From NCBI RefSeq assembly GCF_009858175.1, contig NZ_CP047393.1:1550001-1614000 (forward strand): a DNA stretch of 64,000 bases. Reading direction: 5' to 3'. The stretch is from Pontibacillus sp. HMF3514. Lineage in GTDB: Bacteria > Bacillota > Bacilli > Bacillales > BH030062. The stretch's first letter is position 1. The number at the start of each line of letters is the position of its first letter. This document shows positions 44,098 to 55,843 of the stretch, in pieces. Below the pieces are notes generated by a model that saw only the letters and a list, made by a program, of their open reading frames with translations, was not told the origin of the DNA and did no database searches. Both the position numbers and the translations under genes were made by a program.

Positions 44098-44374
44098 CTC
44101 CTTCCCTTATACGAAGAAAAGCTATAAAAAACGAACTGCCGACCATTTCCCTCTTATCTCTAGTATAGTATCTTTTGAGCAAGAAATGAATAGATAGGTA
44201 TAAGAGAATTTATATTTTTTTCATGTTGTATAGAAAGAGAAGCTATTTTTATATATTTTGCCCACTATTATATGGATGCATTCAGAATAGAAGTTGAAAT
44301 AATTTCTAAAAGTTATTGCGTAAATAAATATGTTCACTTTACAGTATATAAAGAGGTAGAAGGGAGATAGCATT

Positions 44375-45283
44375 GTGAAGAAACTATATAGTGGTTTAAT
44401 TGCTTTATCTTGCATATGGGGAACTTCCTTTTTATTTATTAAAATTCTGGTTGACTCCTTATCTGTATGGGAAGTTGTCTTTTGGAGGTGCCTATTTGGG
44501 GCGGTAGTTTTATGGGGGATCTATCTTTGGAAGGAAAAAGTTCAGTTATCTTCGTTACCTTGGGGAAAACTTGCTTTAATAGGATTGACGAATAATGCAA
44601 TTCCTTGGGGGATGATTGCTTTAAGTGAAACCGTCATCTCATCCAGCCTGGCATCTGTACTCAATGCAACTACACCAATTTTTACAGCTATTATAGGTTT
44701 GCTATTTTTCTCACGTCGCTTGAAAGGCATGCAGTGGATAGGTATCCTAATTGGATTTATTGGTATATTTATTTTGTCAGATGTAAGTGGAAATCAATTT
44801 ACTTCTAGTACCTTTATTGGAGTAGGGACCATGTTAGTTGCAACGGTTTGCTACGGTTTCTCCTCTCAATTTACAAAGAAAAAATTAACTCATGTTTCTT
44901 CTGTTGCGCTAGCAGCAGTTACATTAACATTTGCATCATTTTATAGCCTTTTCTTTGCCATGGTTCGTGGTACAATGAATTGGTCTGCCATTCTAGCTCC
45001 AGAAGTATTTGGGTCTTTTATTGGCTTAGGAGCATTTGGTTCAGGTATTGCAATCTTCTTGTTGTATTTTTTAATCCAAGAAGGTACAGCCGAATTTGCT
45101 ATGACTGTAACCTATTTAGTACCTATTACAGCTATACTATGGGGAGCTATATTTCTACAAGAAACCATAACAATGAATATGTTGGTTGGACTCCTATTTG
45201 TATTTTTAGGTGTCTATTTATCAGGGGAGAAGAAAAAGAGAAAGCGAGGCATACAACATGACAAATCCTATAGTGTTTCTTGA
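44375..45283 (+). CDS. DMT superfamily (EamA) transporter
   Basis: A 302-residue protein with ten predicted membrane helices in two EamA repeats (about 1-140 and 150-290). The repeat signature LNATTPIFTAIIGLLFF and the second-half TYLVPITAILWGAIFLQETI are typical. Members export amino acids or metabolites. The start is GTG after AGAAGGGAG. The 3' end overlaps the next gene by 26 bases, so the two are co-expressed. The substrate is unknown. Confidence 0.9.
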   Translation: MKKLYSGLIALSCIWGTSFLFIKILVDSLSVWEVVFWRCLFGAVVLWGIYLWKEKVQLSSLPWGKLALIGLTNNAIPWGMIALSETVISSSLASVLNATTPIFTAIIGLLFFSRRLKGMQWIGILIGFIGIFILSDVSGNQFTSSTFIGVGTMLVATVCYGFSSQFTKKKLTHVSSVALAAVTLTFASFYSLFFAMVRGTMNWSAILAPEVFGSFIGLGAFGSGIAIFLLYFLIQEGTAEFAMTVTYLVPITAILWGAIFLQETITMNMLVGLLFVFLGVYLSGEKKKRKRGIQHDKSYSVS

Positions 45284-46037
45284 TATTGATGGAACCATAC
45301 TAGATCATGAAAAAGAAGTTCCTCAAGCATCAAGAGAATCCATACAAAAATTAAAAGACAATGGTGTACACGTTGCGATTGCAACAGGGCGTGCGCCTTT
45401 TATGTTTGAAGATTTACGTAAAGAGTTAGATATACACTCTTATATTAGTTTTAATGGACAATATGTCGTATTTGAAGATGAAGTGGTATATGAAAATCCT
45501 TTATCTAAAGATGATTTAGATCATCTATTTAATAAGGCTCAGGGAATAGGTCATCCTATGGTTTTCTTAAATAATAAAGGGATGAGAGCAACAGAAAAAG
45601 ATTATACTCATATTCGTAAGAGTCTAGGTAGCTTAAAGTTTGATCACCCTGAGATCGATTCCAACTTTTATAAAGAGAACCCCATTTACCAGGCGCTTTT
45701 ATTTTGTGAGAGTCATGAGGAAGAGCAGTATCACAAATCCTATGATACAATGCACTTCTTACGCTGGCACGATTATTCAATGGATGTACTTCCTATGGGA
45801 GGATCGAAAGCAATCGGAATCCAAAAGTTTATTGAACGCGTTGGAATCCCTCATGAACATACGTATGCATTTGGAGATGGCTTAAACGACCGTGAAATGC
45901 TACAGTATGTTGCAAATGGTATTGCGATGGGGAATGCTTCTGATGAAGTGAAAAAGCTTGCAAACCATGTGACAAAGGATGTTAGTGAAGATGGTCTTTC
46001 TCATGGTTTTAGAATGGTAGGATTATTAGACAAATAA
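45258..46037 (+). CDS. ykrA: Cof-type HAD hydrolase YkrA
   Basis: A 259-residue phosphatase of the HAD superfamily, Cof/IIB cap type. Motif I is FLDIDGTIL (nucleophile Asp), motif II is AIATGR, the motif III lysine is in GGSKAIGI, and motif IV is FGDGLNDREML. The cap domain fills about 85-185. Such enzymes dephosphorylate sugar phosphates or flavin precursors. The ATG at 45258 lies inside the end of the transporter gene. B. subtilis has ykrA between rpoY-rnjA and def, as here. Confidence 0.9.
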   Translation: MTNPIVFLDIDGTILDHEKEVPQASRESIQKLKDNGVHVAIATGRAPFMFEDLRKELDIHSYISFNGQYVVFEDEVVYENPLSKDDLDHLFNKAQGIGHPMVFLNNKGMRATEKDYTHIRKSLGSLKFDHPEIDSNFYKENPIYQALLFCESHEEEQYHKSYDTMHFLRWHDYSMDVLPMGGSKAIGIQKFIERVGIPHEHTYAFGDGLNDREMLQYVANGIAMGNASDEVKKLANHVTKDVSEDGLSHGFRMVGLLDK

Positions 46038-46045
46038 TATGTGAA

Positions 46046-46076
46046 AAAGGAGCCTAATTTTAGGCTTCTTTTTTTA
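46046..46076 (+). terminator. Terminator of ykrA
   Basis: AGCCTAA and TTAGGCT arms followed by a long T run. Confidence 0.75.
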
Positions 46077-46079
46077 TAT

Positions 46080-46383
46080 CTAGAAGATTATAATATTCGT
46101 GGCTTGCGTATAACTCATTTATGAGAGCGTGGCCACATCAAGCTCCTCCGTTCGATAAGTTAACATCAAATTATCTCACAATTTGTGTTTCCTTAATACG
46201 TTTGTGACATGAAATTTTAACAATGAAGGAACTCGACGTAGTTAAAATTTCTAGGTAAAAGTACCACGGCAACTAAGCTTCTATCTGCGCCTTTCGGCTT
46301 GCTAATCAGCAAGTTTGGTTATTCTCACTACGGGCTCAGTCCAGTCCCTTCGCTACTAAACGGGCGCTTGAGCTTTTGTTCTT
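46080..46383. repeat. Candidate second type of intergenic repeat (single copy here)
   Basis: About 300 bases between the ykrA and def terminators. The 3' part (46275-46380) contains CTGCGCCTTTCGGCTTGC, CCAGTCCCTTCGCTACTAAA and GGGCGCTTGAGCTTTTG, a style of GC-richer repeat that I recall from other bacilli. It is not present elsewhere in this window, so the call rests on composition and context only. Confidence 0.35.
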
Positions 46384-46419
46384 AAAAAACGTATGAACTA
46401 GAGAAAGTTCATACGTTTC
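46384..46419. terminator. Terminator of def
   Basis: AAAACGTATGAACT and AGTTCATACGTTT arms, a short loop, A and T runs on both sides. Confidence 0.85.
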
Positions 46420-46432
46420 TGTTACTTTTCTT

Positions 46433-46987
46433 TTATTGATCAGCTGGTTTTGCGTTTTCCGGTTCCTGAAATGGGTTATCTACATTAATATGATCATAAA
46501 ACATAATGCCGTTCAAATGATCAATTTCATGTTGTAATACAATGGCTGCAAATCCTTTAAGACGTAGTTTCACTTCGTTGCCTTCTAGATCGGTTGCTTT
46601 TACAGTGATACGTGCATAACGAGGAACATAACCAGGAACATCACGATCAACAGATAAGCAACCTTCTCCTGAAGTTAAGTATGTTTTTTCAATGGAGTGA
46701 CTTACGATTCTTGGATTAACTAGACCATAGCTGTAAAACTTGTCATTAAAGTCGGAAAAATGTACAGCAAGCATACGTTTTGAAATATTAATTTGCGGGG
46801 CTGCTAATCCAACTCCTGGTCTAAGGTTGTATTTTTCAGCCATTTCATCATCTTGGGAGTTTTCTAAGTATTGAAGCATTTGCTCTAATGTGTCGCGATC
46901 TTCCTTACTAAGGGGGAGTGGAACTTCATCGGCTACTTCACGTAAAACCGGGTGACCTTCACGAACGACATCATCCATGGTAATCAT
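46433..46987 (-). CDS. def: Peptide deformylase
   Basis: A 184-residue metalloenzyme that removes the N-formyl group from new proteins. All three motifs are present: [15 protein letters not shown] (metal Cys) and QHEIDHLNG (two metal His and the catalytic Glu). The insertion between motifs 1 and 2 and the length mark a type II deformylase as in Firmicutes (B. subtilis DefB/YkrB). It is transcribed away from ykyA. Confidence 0.96.
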   Translation of the reverse strand: MITMDDVVREGHPVLREVADEVPLPLSKEDRDTLEQMLQYLENSQDDEMAEKYNLRPGVGLAAPQINISKRMLAVHFSDFNDKFYSYGLVNPRIVSHSIEKTYLTSGEGCLSVDRDVPGYVPRYARITVKATDLEGNEVKLRLKGFAAIVLQHEIDHLNGIMFYDHINVDNPFQEPENAKPADQ

Positions 46988-47335
46988 ATTTACACAATCC
47001 TTTCTTATCTCATTACATCTATACCTTTTCTAATATATATGATAGGTATTTGGTAAAATTTCTTATTAAATCATAATCAATAGTTTAACACAAACGGGTT
47101 GGTTTAGGGAATATATCACAAATGTGAAGAAATGATTCTAAATGGTAATTTTTCGTGATATAAATAGATTGTAAACAGACAATAGTGAGATTATGACAAG
47201 TAAAGAAATTATTTACATCTGGACAGACATATCAAACAATACAAAAAGACACGTGCCATGGGCTTTGATATGTTATACTAATGAACATAAATAATGATTA
47301 ATAATGGTGGAATAACCATAAGGAGGAAATAGACA
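46988..47335. other. Intergenic region between def and ykyA
   Basis: About 350 AT-rich bases with the divergent promoters of def and ykyA; one candidate for ykyA is listed. No ORF or repeat is supported. Confidence 0.6.
47265..47293 (+). promoter_or_regulatory. Candidate sigma-A promoter of ykyA
   Basis: TTGATA, a 17-base spacer and TAAATA, about 45 bases before the start codon. Confidence 0.4.
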
Positions 47336-48043
47336 TTGCGCTTAGGGAAAATTTTAGTAGTCATTCTTGCATCAACGTTACTCCTTGCGGCATGTAACAA
47401 TGGGCCAACCGCTGCTGAAAAAATGTACGATCATTTAGAAAAAGCCGTTACACTTGAAGATGCTTTCAAAGACCAACAGGATCCATTAGTACAGTTAGAA
47501 CAAGAAGAGAAAAAGCTTTATGATCAAATCATTGATTTAGGAATGAAAGACTTTGAAAAAATCAAAGAGTTATCAAATGAGGCGCTAGACTTAATTGAAC
47601 AACGTAAACAAAAGCTAGAAGTTGAAAAAGAAAGCATTGAATCTGCCAAAACAGAATTCGATAAGATTAAGCCACTTACTGAAGATCTTGAAAATGAAGA
47701 AGCTAAAAAGAAAGCAGAAAAAATGATAGAAGTTTTTGATAAACGTTACCAAGCTTATCAGGACCTATATAATGCTTATCAAGATGCTATGAAACTAGAC
47801 AAAGAGTTGTATCAGATGTTACAAGATAAAGAATTGACAGAAGAGAAACTAAAAGCACAAATTGATAAGATTAACAAAAGCTATGAAAAAGTGATTAAAG
47901 CGAACACAACATTTAATAAGTACACAAAAGAGTACAATGATTTGAAGAGAGCATTTTATGAAGCGGCTGAATTAAATGTTGAGTATGATGAACAGAATCA
48001 AAAAGATGAAACAGAGAATCAAAAAGAAGATCAAAACGACTAA
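47336..48043 (+). CDS. ykyA: YkyA family lipoprotein, putative cell-wall binding
   Basis: A 235-residue lipoprotein. The signal peptide ends in a lipobox (LAAC at about 17-20). The mature protein is almost wholly Lys/Glu-rich coiled coil with a polar Gln/Asn/Glu tail. YkyA homologues sit between def and pdhA in bacilli, as here, and are described as putative cell-wall binding lipoproteins. The start is TTG, supported by AAGGAGG 8 bases upstream. The molecular role is unknown. Confidence 0.88.
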   Translation: MRLGKILVVILASTLLLAACNNGPTAAEKMYDHLEKAVTLEDAFKDQQDPLVQLEQEEKKLYDQIIDLGMKDFEKIKELSNEALDLIEQRKQKLEVEKESIESAKTEFDKIKPLTEDLENEEAKKKAEKMIEVFDKRYQAYQDLYNAYQDAMKLDKELYQMLQDKELTEEKLKAQIDKINKSYEKVIKANTTFNKYTKEYNDLKRAFYEAAELNVEYDEQNQKDETENQKEDQND

Positions 48044-48069
48044 AAGCTGTCCTTTAGGGCAGCTTTTTT
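48042..48069 (+). terminator. Terminator of ykyA
   Basis: AAAAGCTGTCC and GGGCAGCTTTT arms with a 3-4 base loop. Confidence 0.85.
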
Positions 48070-49504
<1,435 letters not shown>

Positions 49505-49507
49505 ACC

Positions 49508-50485
49508 ATGGCACAAATGACAATGATCCAAGCCATCACTAATGCGATGCAAACAGAGCTTAAAAATGATGAAAATGTTCTAATCTTCGGCGAAGACGTA
49601 GGTCAAAACGGTGGTGTTTTCCGTGCGACTGAAGGACTTCAAAAAGAATTTGGAGAAGATCGTGTATTTGACACGCCACTTGCTGAGTCAGGTATCGGCG
49701 GTATGTCTATCGGTCTAGCTCTACAAGGCTTCCGTCCAGTACCAGAGATTCAATTCTTTGGTTTCGTATTTGAAACAATGGACGCTATTAGTGGTCAAAT
49801 GGCTCGTATCCGTTACCGTACAGGTAATACGTACAACATGCCAATCACTGTACGTTCACCATTCGGTGGCGGCGTTCACACACCAGAACTTCACGCAGAC
49901 TCCTTAGAAGGACTTATGGCGCAACAGCCAGGACTTCGCGTTGTGATTCCATCAACTCCATATGATGCAAAAGGTCTTCTAATTCAGTCTATCCGTGAAA
50001 ATGACCCAGTTATTTTCTTAGAGCACATGAAACTTTACCGTTCATTCCGTGCTGAAGTACCTGAAGAAGAATACACAATTGACTTAGGTAAAGCGGACAT
50101 AAAACGTGAAGGTAGTGACGTAACACTAGTTGCTTACGGAGCTATGGTTCACTCTGCACTTAAAGCAGCTGAACAATTAGAAAAAGACGGTGTACAAGCA
50201 GAAGTTATTGACTTACGTACAATCAGTCCAGTTGACTACGAAACAATTATCAACTCAGTTGAAAAAACAAACCGTGTGGTTGTTATTCAAGAAGCTCAAA
50301 AGCAAGCTGGAATCGCTGCATCTGTTGCATCTGAAATTCAAGAGCGTGCAATTCTGCACCTTGAAGCTCCAGTACTTCGTGTAGCAGCACCTGACACAGT
50401 ATACCCATTCTCTTCTGCAGAGGAAGTTTGGTTACCAAATCATAATGACATCTTAGATAAAGTCAACAAAGTAATGAACTTTTAA
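49508..50485 (+). CDS. pdhB: Pyruvate dehydrogenase E1 beta subunit
   Basis: A 325-residue E1 beta subunit (transketolase pyrimidine-binding and C-terminal domains). Conserved stretches are [19 protein letters not shown] with the ThDP Glu, [18 protein letters not shown] and [11 protein letters not shown]. Together with PdhA it forms an alpha2-beta2 E1 that transfers the acetyl group to E2 lipoyl. It lies 28 bases before pdhC. The start is ATG after AGGAGTC. Confidence 0.97.
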   Translation: MAQMTMIQAITNAMQTELKNDENVLIFGEDVGQNGGVFRATEGLQKEFGEDRVFDTPLAESGIGGMSIGLALQGFRPVPEIQFFGFVFETMDAISGQMARIRYRTGNTYNMPITVRSPFGGGVHTPELHADSLEGLMAQQPGLRVVIPSTPYDAKGLLIQSIRENDPVIFLEHMKLYRSFRAEVPEEEYTIDLGKADIKREGSDVTLVAYGAMVHSALKAAEQLEKDGVQAEVIDLRTISPVDYETIINSVEKTNRVVVIQEAQKQAGIAASVASEIQERAILHLEAPVLRVAAPDTVYPFSSAEEVWLPNHNDILDKVNKVMNF

Positions 50486-50512
50486 TGCAACCAACGATAG
50501 GAGGTAATTGTT

Positions 50513-51832
50513 GTGGCTTACAATTTTAAGCTGCCGGATATCGGTGAAGGTATCCACGAAGGTGAAATCGCGAAATGGTTTGTAAAAGAAGGCGATGAAG
50601 TAAAAGAAGACGACGTTCTTTGTGAAGTACAAAACGATAAAGCTGTTGTAGAAATCCCATCTGCTGTAGAAGGTACAGTACAAAAGCTTCATGTAGGTGA
50701 AGGAGAAGTTGCGACAGTTGGTACGACAATTATTACATTAGACGCTCCTGGTTACGAAGGTAACGATGAAGAAGAGGATGCAGGCGAAGAAGAAGAAGCA
50801 TCTCAAGAAGAGTCTAAACAAGAAGAGTCTAAAGATGATTCTCAAGAAAAAGCAGATCAGAAGCAAGAGCCTGCTGCTAAGCAACAGGATGATGCTGAAG
50901 CTGATGACAAGCTTGTTATCGCTATGCCATCTGTTCGTAAATACGCTCGTGAAAATGGCGTAAACATTAATCAGGTATCAGGCACAGGCAAGAATGGCCG
51001 TGTATTAAAAGATGATATCGATGCTTACCTAAATGGTGATACTCAAGCTGCTGAGCAAACAGAACAGCAAGCTGAAGAAACACCAGCACAAGAGGAAGCT
51101 ACACAACAACAAGCAGCTCCACAAGGTCAATACCCTGAGACTCGTGAGAAGATGAGCGGTATGCGTAAGGCTATTGCTAAAGCAATGTCTAACTCTAAGC
51201 AAACAGCTCCTCACGTAACACTTATGGATGAAGTTGACGTTACTGAACTTGTTGCACACCGTAAGAAGTTCAAACAAGCAGCTGCAGATCAAGACATCAA
51301 GCTAACGTATCTTCCATACGTAGTACGTGCATTAGTTTCTACACTGAAGAAGTATCCAATCTTGAACACTTCTCTAGATGATGAAACACAAGAGATTGTT
51401 CATAAGCATTACTACAACATCGGTATTGCTGCTGACACAGACAAAGGTCTAGTCGTACCAGTTGTTAAAGATGCTGACCGTAAGTCTATTTTCGATATCT
51501 CTTCTGAAATTAATGAATTGGCAGGAAAAGCTCGTGATGGTAAACTAACTTCAGAGGAGATGAAAGGCGCTTCTTGCACAATCACAAACATTGGTTCTGC
51601 AGGTGGACAGTGGTTCACACCAGTTATCAACCACCCAGAAGTTGCGATCCTTGGTATCGGCCGTATCGCAGAAAAGCCAGTTGTGCGTGATGGAGAAGTT
51701 GTCGTTGCTCCGGTTCTTGCAATTTCCCTAAGCTTTGACCATCGTCTAATTGATGGTGCAACAGCTCAACATGCTATGAACCAAATTAAACGTTTACTGA
51801 ACGATCCACAATTAATTATGATGGAGGCGTAA
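50513..51832 (+). CDS. pdhC: Dihydrolipoyl acetyltransferase (E2)
   Basis: A 439-residue core of the complex. One lipoyl domain is at about 1-80 with the lipoylated Lys in [14 protein letters not shown] Glu/Gln/Lys linker (about 85-135) precedes a peripheral-subunit-binding domain at about 140-175 ([14 protein letters not shown] to [12 protein letters not shown]). A second linker precedes the acyltransferase domain at about 215-439, with the active site [12 protein letters not shown] near the end. The linker repeats EES/KQEESK are low complexity. The start is GTG after AGGAGGTAATTGTT. Confidence 0.97.
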   Translation: MAYNFKLPDIGEGIHEGEIAKWFVKEGDEVKEDDVLCEVQNDKAVVEIPSAVEGTVQKLHVGEGEVATVGTTIITLDAPGYEGNDEEEDAGEEEEASQEESKQEESKDDSQEKADQKQEPAAKQQDDAEADDKLVIAMPSVRKYARENGVNINQVSGTGKNGRVLKDDIDAYLNGDTQAAEQTEQQAEETPAQEEATQQQAAPQGQYPETREKMSGMRKAIAKAMSNSKQTAPHVTLMDEVDVTELVAHRKKFKQAAADQDIKLTYLPYVVRALVSTLKKYPILNTSLDDETQEIVHKHYYNIGIAADTDKGLVVPVVKDADRKSIFDISSEINELAGKARDGKLTSEEMKGASCTITNIGSAGGQWFTPVINHPEVAILGIGRIAEKPVVRDGEVVVAPVLAISLSFDHRLIDGATAQHAMNQIKRLLNDPQLIMMEA

Positions 51833-51835
51833 CGT

Positions 51836-53242
51836 ATGGTAGTAGGAGATTTTCCAATTGAACTAGACACACTTGTTGTTGGTGCGGGACCTGGTGGCTA
51901 CGTAGCTGCAATCCGTGCTGCACAAGAAGGTCAAAACGTAACAATTGTCGACAAAGGGAACCTTGGTGGCGTGTGCCTTAACGTCGGATGTATCCCATCT
52001 AAAGCGTTAATTCAAGCGGGTCACCGTTATGAGCACGCTCAAGGTGCAGACGACATGGGTATTCAAACAGAGAACGTATCCATTGACTTTTCCAAGACAC
52101 AAGAATGGAAAGGCCAAGTTGTTAACAAACTTACTGGCGGTGTTGAAAGCCTTCTTAAGGGGAACAAAGTAGACATCGTTAAAGGTGAAGTATATTTCGT
52201 AGACAAAAACACTGTAAAAGTTATGGATGAGAAAAACTCTCAGACATACACGTTCAACAACTGTATTATCGGAACAGGTTCTCGCCCAATTGAACTTCCG
52301 AACTTCAAGTACTCTGATCGTGTAATTAACTCTACTGGTGCGCTAAACCTTAGTGAAATTCCAGAGAAGATGGTTGTAATCGGTGGCGGTTATATCGGTA
52401 CTGAACTTGGTACTGCATACGCGAACTTCGGTACAGAAGTAACAATCCTTGAAGGTCAAGAAGACATTTTATTAGGTTTTGAAAAACAAATGCGTCAGCT
52501 TGTTAAGAAGAAGCTTAAGAAAAAAGGCGTTAACGTTGTAACAAACGCTATGGCTCAAGGTGTTGAAGAAAAAGAAGACGGCGTAACTGTAACGTATGAA
52601 GCTAAAGGTGAATCACAAACAATTGATGCTGACTACGTACTTGTAACAGTGGGGCGTAAGCCAAACACAGATGAGCTTGGTCTTGAGCAAGTAGGTGTTG
52701 AAATGTCTGACAAAGGTCTTATCCAAATCGATAAGCAATGTCGTACAAACATCGATAACATCTATGCAATTGGTGATATCGTTGATGGACCTCCACTAGC
52801 TCACAAAGCATCTTATGAAGGTAAGATTGCTGCAGAGGCTATCAGTGGACATGCATCTGAAATCGACTACCTTGGCATCCCAGCAGTTGTATTCTCTGAA
52901 CCTGAGCTTGCAACAGTTGGTCACACTGAGGAAAGTGCGAAAGAAGCAGGTTTCGATGTGAAAGCAGCTAAGTTCCCATTTGCAGCTAATGGTCGTGCAC
53001 TATCTCTTAACGAAACTGAAGGCTTCTTGAAGCTTGTTACTCGTAAAGAAGATGGTGTAGTACTTGGTGGTCAAATCGCTGGTGCAAATGCTAGTGACAT
53101 GATTGCTGAGGTTGGTCTTGCAATCGAATCTGGTATGACAGCTGAAGATCTTGCCCTAACTATCCATGCTCACCCTTCACTTGGTGAGATTACAATGGAA
53201 GCTGCAGAAGTAGCTCTTGGCAAACCAATTCACACTGTTTAA
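51836..53242 (+). CDS. pdhD: Dihydrolipoamide dehydrogenase (E3)
   Basis: A 468-residue FAD disulfide oxidoreductase. The FAD motif is [15 protein letters not shown], the redox disulfide is in [15 protein letters not shown], the NAD motif is [13 protein letters not shown] motif 2 is IYAIGDIV, and the dimer-interface active site [14 protein letters not shown] carries the His-Glu dyad. It starts 3 bases after pdhC, closing the operon before a strong terminator. It re-oxidises lipoyl groups of E2. Confidence 0.97.
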   Translation: MVVGDFPIELDTLVVGAGPGGYVAAIRAAQEGQNVTIVDKGNLGGVCLNVGCIPSKALIQAGHRYEHAQGADDMGIQTENVSIDFSKTQEWKGQVVNKLTGGVESLLKGNKVDIVKGEVYFVDKNTVKVMDEKNSQTYTFNNCIIGTGSRPIELPNFKYSDRVINSTGALNLSEIPEKMVVIGGGYIGTELGTAYANFGTEVTILEGQEDILLGFEKQMRQLVKKKLKKKGVNVVTNAMAQGVEEKEDGVTVTYEAKGESQTIDADYVLVTVGRKPNTDELGLEQVGVEMSDKGLIQIDKQCRTNIDNIYAIGDIVDGPPLAHKASYEGKIAAEAISGHASEIDYLGIPAVVFSEPELATVGHTEESAKEAGFDVKAAKFPFAANGRALSLNETEGFLKLVTRKEDGVVLGGQIAGANASDMIAEVGLAIESGMTAEDLALTIHAHPSLGEITMEAAEVALGKPIHTV

Positions 53243-53250
53243 TAATGATT

Positions 53251-53292
53251 GAAAAATCCCCTAAGTGTTTTTAAGCCACTTAGGGGATTTTT
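53251..53292 (+). terminator. Terminator of the pdh operon
   Basis: AAAAATCCCCTAAGTG and CACTTAGGGGATTTTT arms, a long perfect stem. Confidence 0.92.
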
Positions 53293-53366
53293 AATAGGTT
53301 GATGATCGAAGTGAGGAAAGTAGTAAGAAGGTCATTTCAACATAAACATTGCGGTGATTATAATCA

Positions 53367-53412
53367 AAAACCAAGGAGACACCTGGGGGAAGGGTGTGTC
53401 CTTGGTTTTTTA
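53367..53412. terminator. Terminator of the slp-like gene (bidirectional)
   Basis: AAAACCAAGGACACACC-type arms (AACCAAGGAGACACC with GGTGTGTCCTTGGTT), T6 on the plus side and A-rich on the other. Confidence 0.85.
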
Positions 53413-53414
53413 GC

Positions 53415-53789
53415 TTAATACGAAATATTCTCTTGTAATATCTTTAAAATATCCTGCTTACTCCGCTTTCCTTTAATCGAAGCAATGGTTTTACCATTCT
53501 GTTGAATAATGAGGGCAGGATATTGAGATATATCAGGAAAATCTTGAGTATTGTTTCCTTTTTGAGTTAAGGAAATGTCACTTAACTGTTCAGGATATTT
53601 GAGCTTTAACTCAAGGATCGCATCAATATATTCCTTTTCTGATTCTTCGTTATTTTTTTCGGATAATAAGAGGATCTCATAATTAGAAGGGTTCATTTGA
53701 TAAATATTCACGGAACCTGCTTGTTGGGCTGAGCATGAGCCAGTTAATAATACTAAAGCAAATGCTAAGGGAAGCCATTTCATGTGCAT
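53415..53789 (-). CDS. slp: Small lipoprotein, Slp-like
   Basis: A 124-residue exported protein. The signal peptide ends around LLTGSCSAQ; the Cys fits a lipobox only loosely because Leu is at -4 and not -3. The mature part has a thioredoxin-like C-terminal half (YPALIIQQNGKTIASIKG) without an active CxxC. The ATG at 53789 is chosen over an upstream GTG that overlaps GGTGGAG. In B. subtilis the small lipoprotein Slp follows pdhD, which supports the name by position; sequence identity is not established. Confidence 0.6.
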   Translation of the reverse strand: MHMKWLPLAFALVLLTGSCSAQQAGSVNIYQMNPSNYEILLLSEKNNEESEKEYIDAILELKLKYPEQLSDISLTQKGNNTQDFPDISQYPALIIQQNGKTIASIKGKRSKQDILKILQENISY

Positions 53790-53948
53790 ACAGAGCTCCA
53801 CCTACCTAAATCTTATGTTTGTCTTATTGTATCAAACAAAACCTTGAAATCAGGCTTTGTTATTGAAATGTTACAAAAATGAAAAATACTCGTTTAATGT
53901 TGTTCATATAATGAAATAAAGCACGTCCATAAAGGTAGGAGAGCTACA

Positions 53949-54191
53949 ATGAAATATTTGTTGTTGTATAATGGTTTAGGCGTTTTGTGGAGTCTATATT
54001 TACTTGTGATTCATGTATCGAAGAAAGATCATTGGTCATTTCAAGCTATATTGTTCTGTCTCTCGTTTATGTTATTCGTGAGGTTGTTAAGAAAGTACTC
54101 TTTTTCTACAGGGCAGGCATGTACTCATTTGATCATTAGTTTTGCTGCGATATATGGCGGTCATTGGCTGTTTACATGGCTCGTGTATTAA
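53949..54191 (+). CDS. Small membrane protein of unknown function (80 aa)
   Basis: An 80-residue protein with three predicted membrane segments (about 5-22, 32-47 and 57-78), short charged loops (HVSKKDHW and RLLRKYSF). The start is ATG after GGTAGGAG. It has a shared terminator with the convergent transporter gene. No family is recognised. Confidence 0.6.
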   Translation: MKYLLLYNGLGVLWSLYLLVIHVSKKDHWSFQAILFCLSFMLFVRLLRKYSFSTGQACTHLIISFAAIYGGHWLFTWLVY

Positions 54192-54228
54192 AAAAACCTT
54201 GATCAATCAGTGATTGATCAAGGTTTTT
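54190..54228. terminator. Bidirectional terminator between convergent genes
   Basis: AAACCTTGATCAATC and GATTGATCAAGGTTT arms, 3-base loop, T6 and A runs. Confidence 0.92.
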
Positions 54229-54230
54229 TA

Positions 54231-55775
54231 TTAATCATTTTCTTTTGGTTTCCGTTTTTGACGTGTTAACGGATATTTTCTTCCCTCTTCTTGGAATGAT
54301 TTAAGTAAAGAGAAAACCATTAAGATCATAAGCATCGTAAATGGGAAAGCGGCTATAATCGAAGCTGTTTGGAGAGCTCCTAGTCCACCTTGCCAAATAA
54401 GGATAGCTGCTGCAGAAGATTGTACAAGTCCCCAAATGAATTTTACCTGGTTAGGTGGGTGTAAGCTTCCGTTTGTCGTTTGCATCCCTAATACAAATGT
54501 AGCGGAGTCTGCTGATGTAATAAAGAATGTGGAGATGAGCAATATGGCGATAAATGACATAATCCCGCCTAACGGCATGTTCTCCAATACGCTGAATAAA
54601 GCTACTTCAGAACCATGTTCACTTACTAATTGATTGATATTTGTACCTTCAAAATATTCTAAGTGCATAGCAGTTCCTCCGAAAACAGAGAACCATAAAC
54701 CACCAAAGATCGTTGGAACTAATAGTACACCAAGAATGAACTCTCGTACTGTACGCCCTTTTGATACACGTGCAATAAATGTTCCAACAAATGGAGCCCA
54801 GGCAATCCACCATGCCCAATAGAATACGGTCCAATCTTGGGTCCAAGAGCTTTGTTCAAATGGACTCAACTTAAAACTCATTAGAGGAAGGTTTTGAACA
54901 TAACTTCCAAGTGTTGTTGTAAATAAGTCCATAATGAAGTTTGTCGGCCCTACGAACAAAAGAAAGACCATTAGACCAATTGCGAGAACGATGTTTGTGT
55001 TACTTAGATATTTAATCCCTTTATTTAATCCCGTTTGAGCTGAAATCATATACAGGAAGGTAACTATTAAAATGATGATAAGCTGAAGGGTAAACGTATC
55101 AGCTAATCCATCAAACATATAGGCTACTCCACCTGAGATTTGTTTAGCCCCAAATCCTAAGGAAGTGGCCACTCCAAAAATAGTGGCAAAAACAGCGATA
55201 AAATCAACTAAAGTTCCAATACCACCACTTGTTCTTTCTTCACCCAACAATGGGGTTAAGATCGAACTTATTAAACCTGGTGCTTCCTTTCTAAACTGAA
55301 AATAGGCTATTGCAAGAGCAATTATTGCGTAAATCCCCCAGGGGTGGAGACCCCAGTGGAAAAAGCTATACCGTAATGCTTCACGGGCTGCGTTTGCTGT
55401 CTCAGGATCGGAAGTAGGTGGATTGTAATAATGAGAAATAGGTTCAGCTGCTCCCCAGAAAATCAATCCAATACCCATACCTGCACTAAATAACATCGCA
55501 AACCAGGTTAAATAAGAGTATTCTGGTTTATCTCCTTCTTTACCAAGAACAATATTTCCATATTTCGAAAAAATTAAGAACAAGGCAAAGATTAAAAATC
55601 CTGTTGCGGATAATAAGTAAAACCAACCAAACTTGTTGACTAAAAACTGTTGTACTTTCCCTGTTACAGTGTCTAAATTGTAATCTGGTAATACTTCTTT
55701 AGGGATGATACCCCAAATAATGAAAATGATAGCCACAACAAGAGAAAGGAAAAATACCTTCGTTACACTTTTCAT
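54231..55775 (-). CDS. opuD: BCCT family betaine/choline transporter, OpuD-like
   Basis: A 514-residue sodium-coupled transporter with 12 membrane helices. The BCCT signatures GMGIGLIFWGAAEPISHY (helix 4 region) and the Trp-rich box WTVFYWAWWIAWAPFVGTFIARVSKGRT (helix 8) are clear. The charged N- and C-terminal tails are short. OpuD-type carriers import glycine betaine as an osmoprotectant, in keeping with a halotolerant host. The substrate (betaine, choline or ectoine) cannot be fixed from sequence. It follows the ArAE-like gene on the same strand by 68 bases. Confidence 0.9.
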   Translation of the reverse strand: MKSVTKVFFLSLVVAIIFIIWGIIPKEVLPDYNLDTVTGKVQQFLVNKFGWFYLLSATGFLIFALFLIFSKYGNIVLGKEGDKPEYSYLTWFAMLFSAGMGIGLIFWGAAEPISHYYNPPTSDPETANAAREALRYSFFHWGLHPWGIYAIIALAIAYFQFRKEAPGLISSILTPLLGEERTSGGIGTLVDFIAVFATIFGVATSLGFGAKQISGGVAYMFDGLADTFTLQLIIILIVTFLYMISAQTGLNKGIKYLSNTNIVLAIGLMVFLLFVGPTNFIMDLFTTTLGSYVQNLPLMSFKLSPFEQSSWTQDWTVFYWAWWIAWAPFVGTFIARVSKGRTVREFILGVLLVPTIFGGLWFSVFGGTAMHLEYFEGTNINQLVSEHGSEVALFSVLENMPLGGIMSFIAILLISTFFITSADSATFVLGMQTTNGSLHPPNQVKFIWGLVQSSAAAILIWQGGLGALQTASIIAAFPFTMLMILMVFSLLKSFQEEGRKYPLTRQKRKPKEND

Positions 55776-55843
55776 GATGACTCCATTCCTTTCTGAATTT
55801 CATGTAGTTTCAATCATGCGCTTTGTAACGAGGTTTTCCGACA

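Larger units (their letters stand above)
43878..44374. other. Intergenic region between rpoY and a DMT transporter gene
   Basis: About 500 AT-rich bases between divergent genes. It holds a candidate rpoY promoter and a possible 27-codon basic ORF, both listed separately. Nothing else is convincing by eye. Confidence 0.6.
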
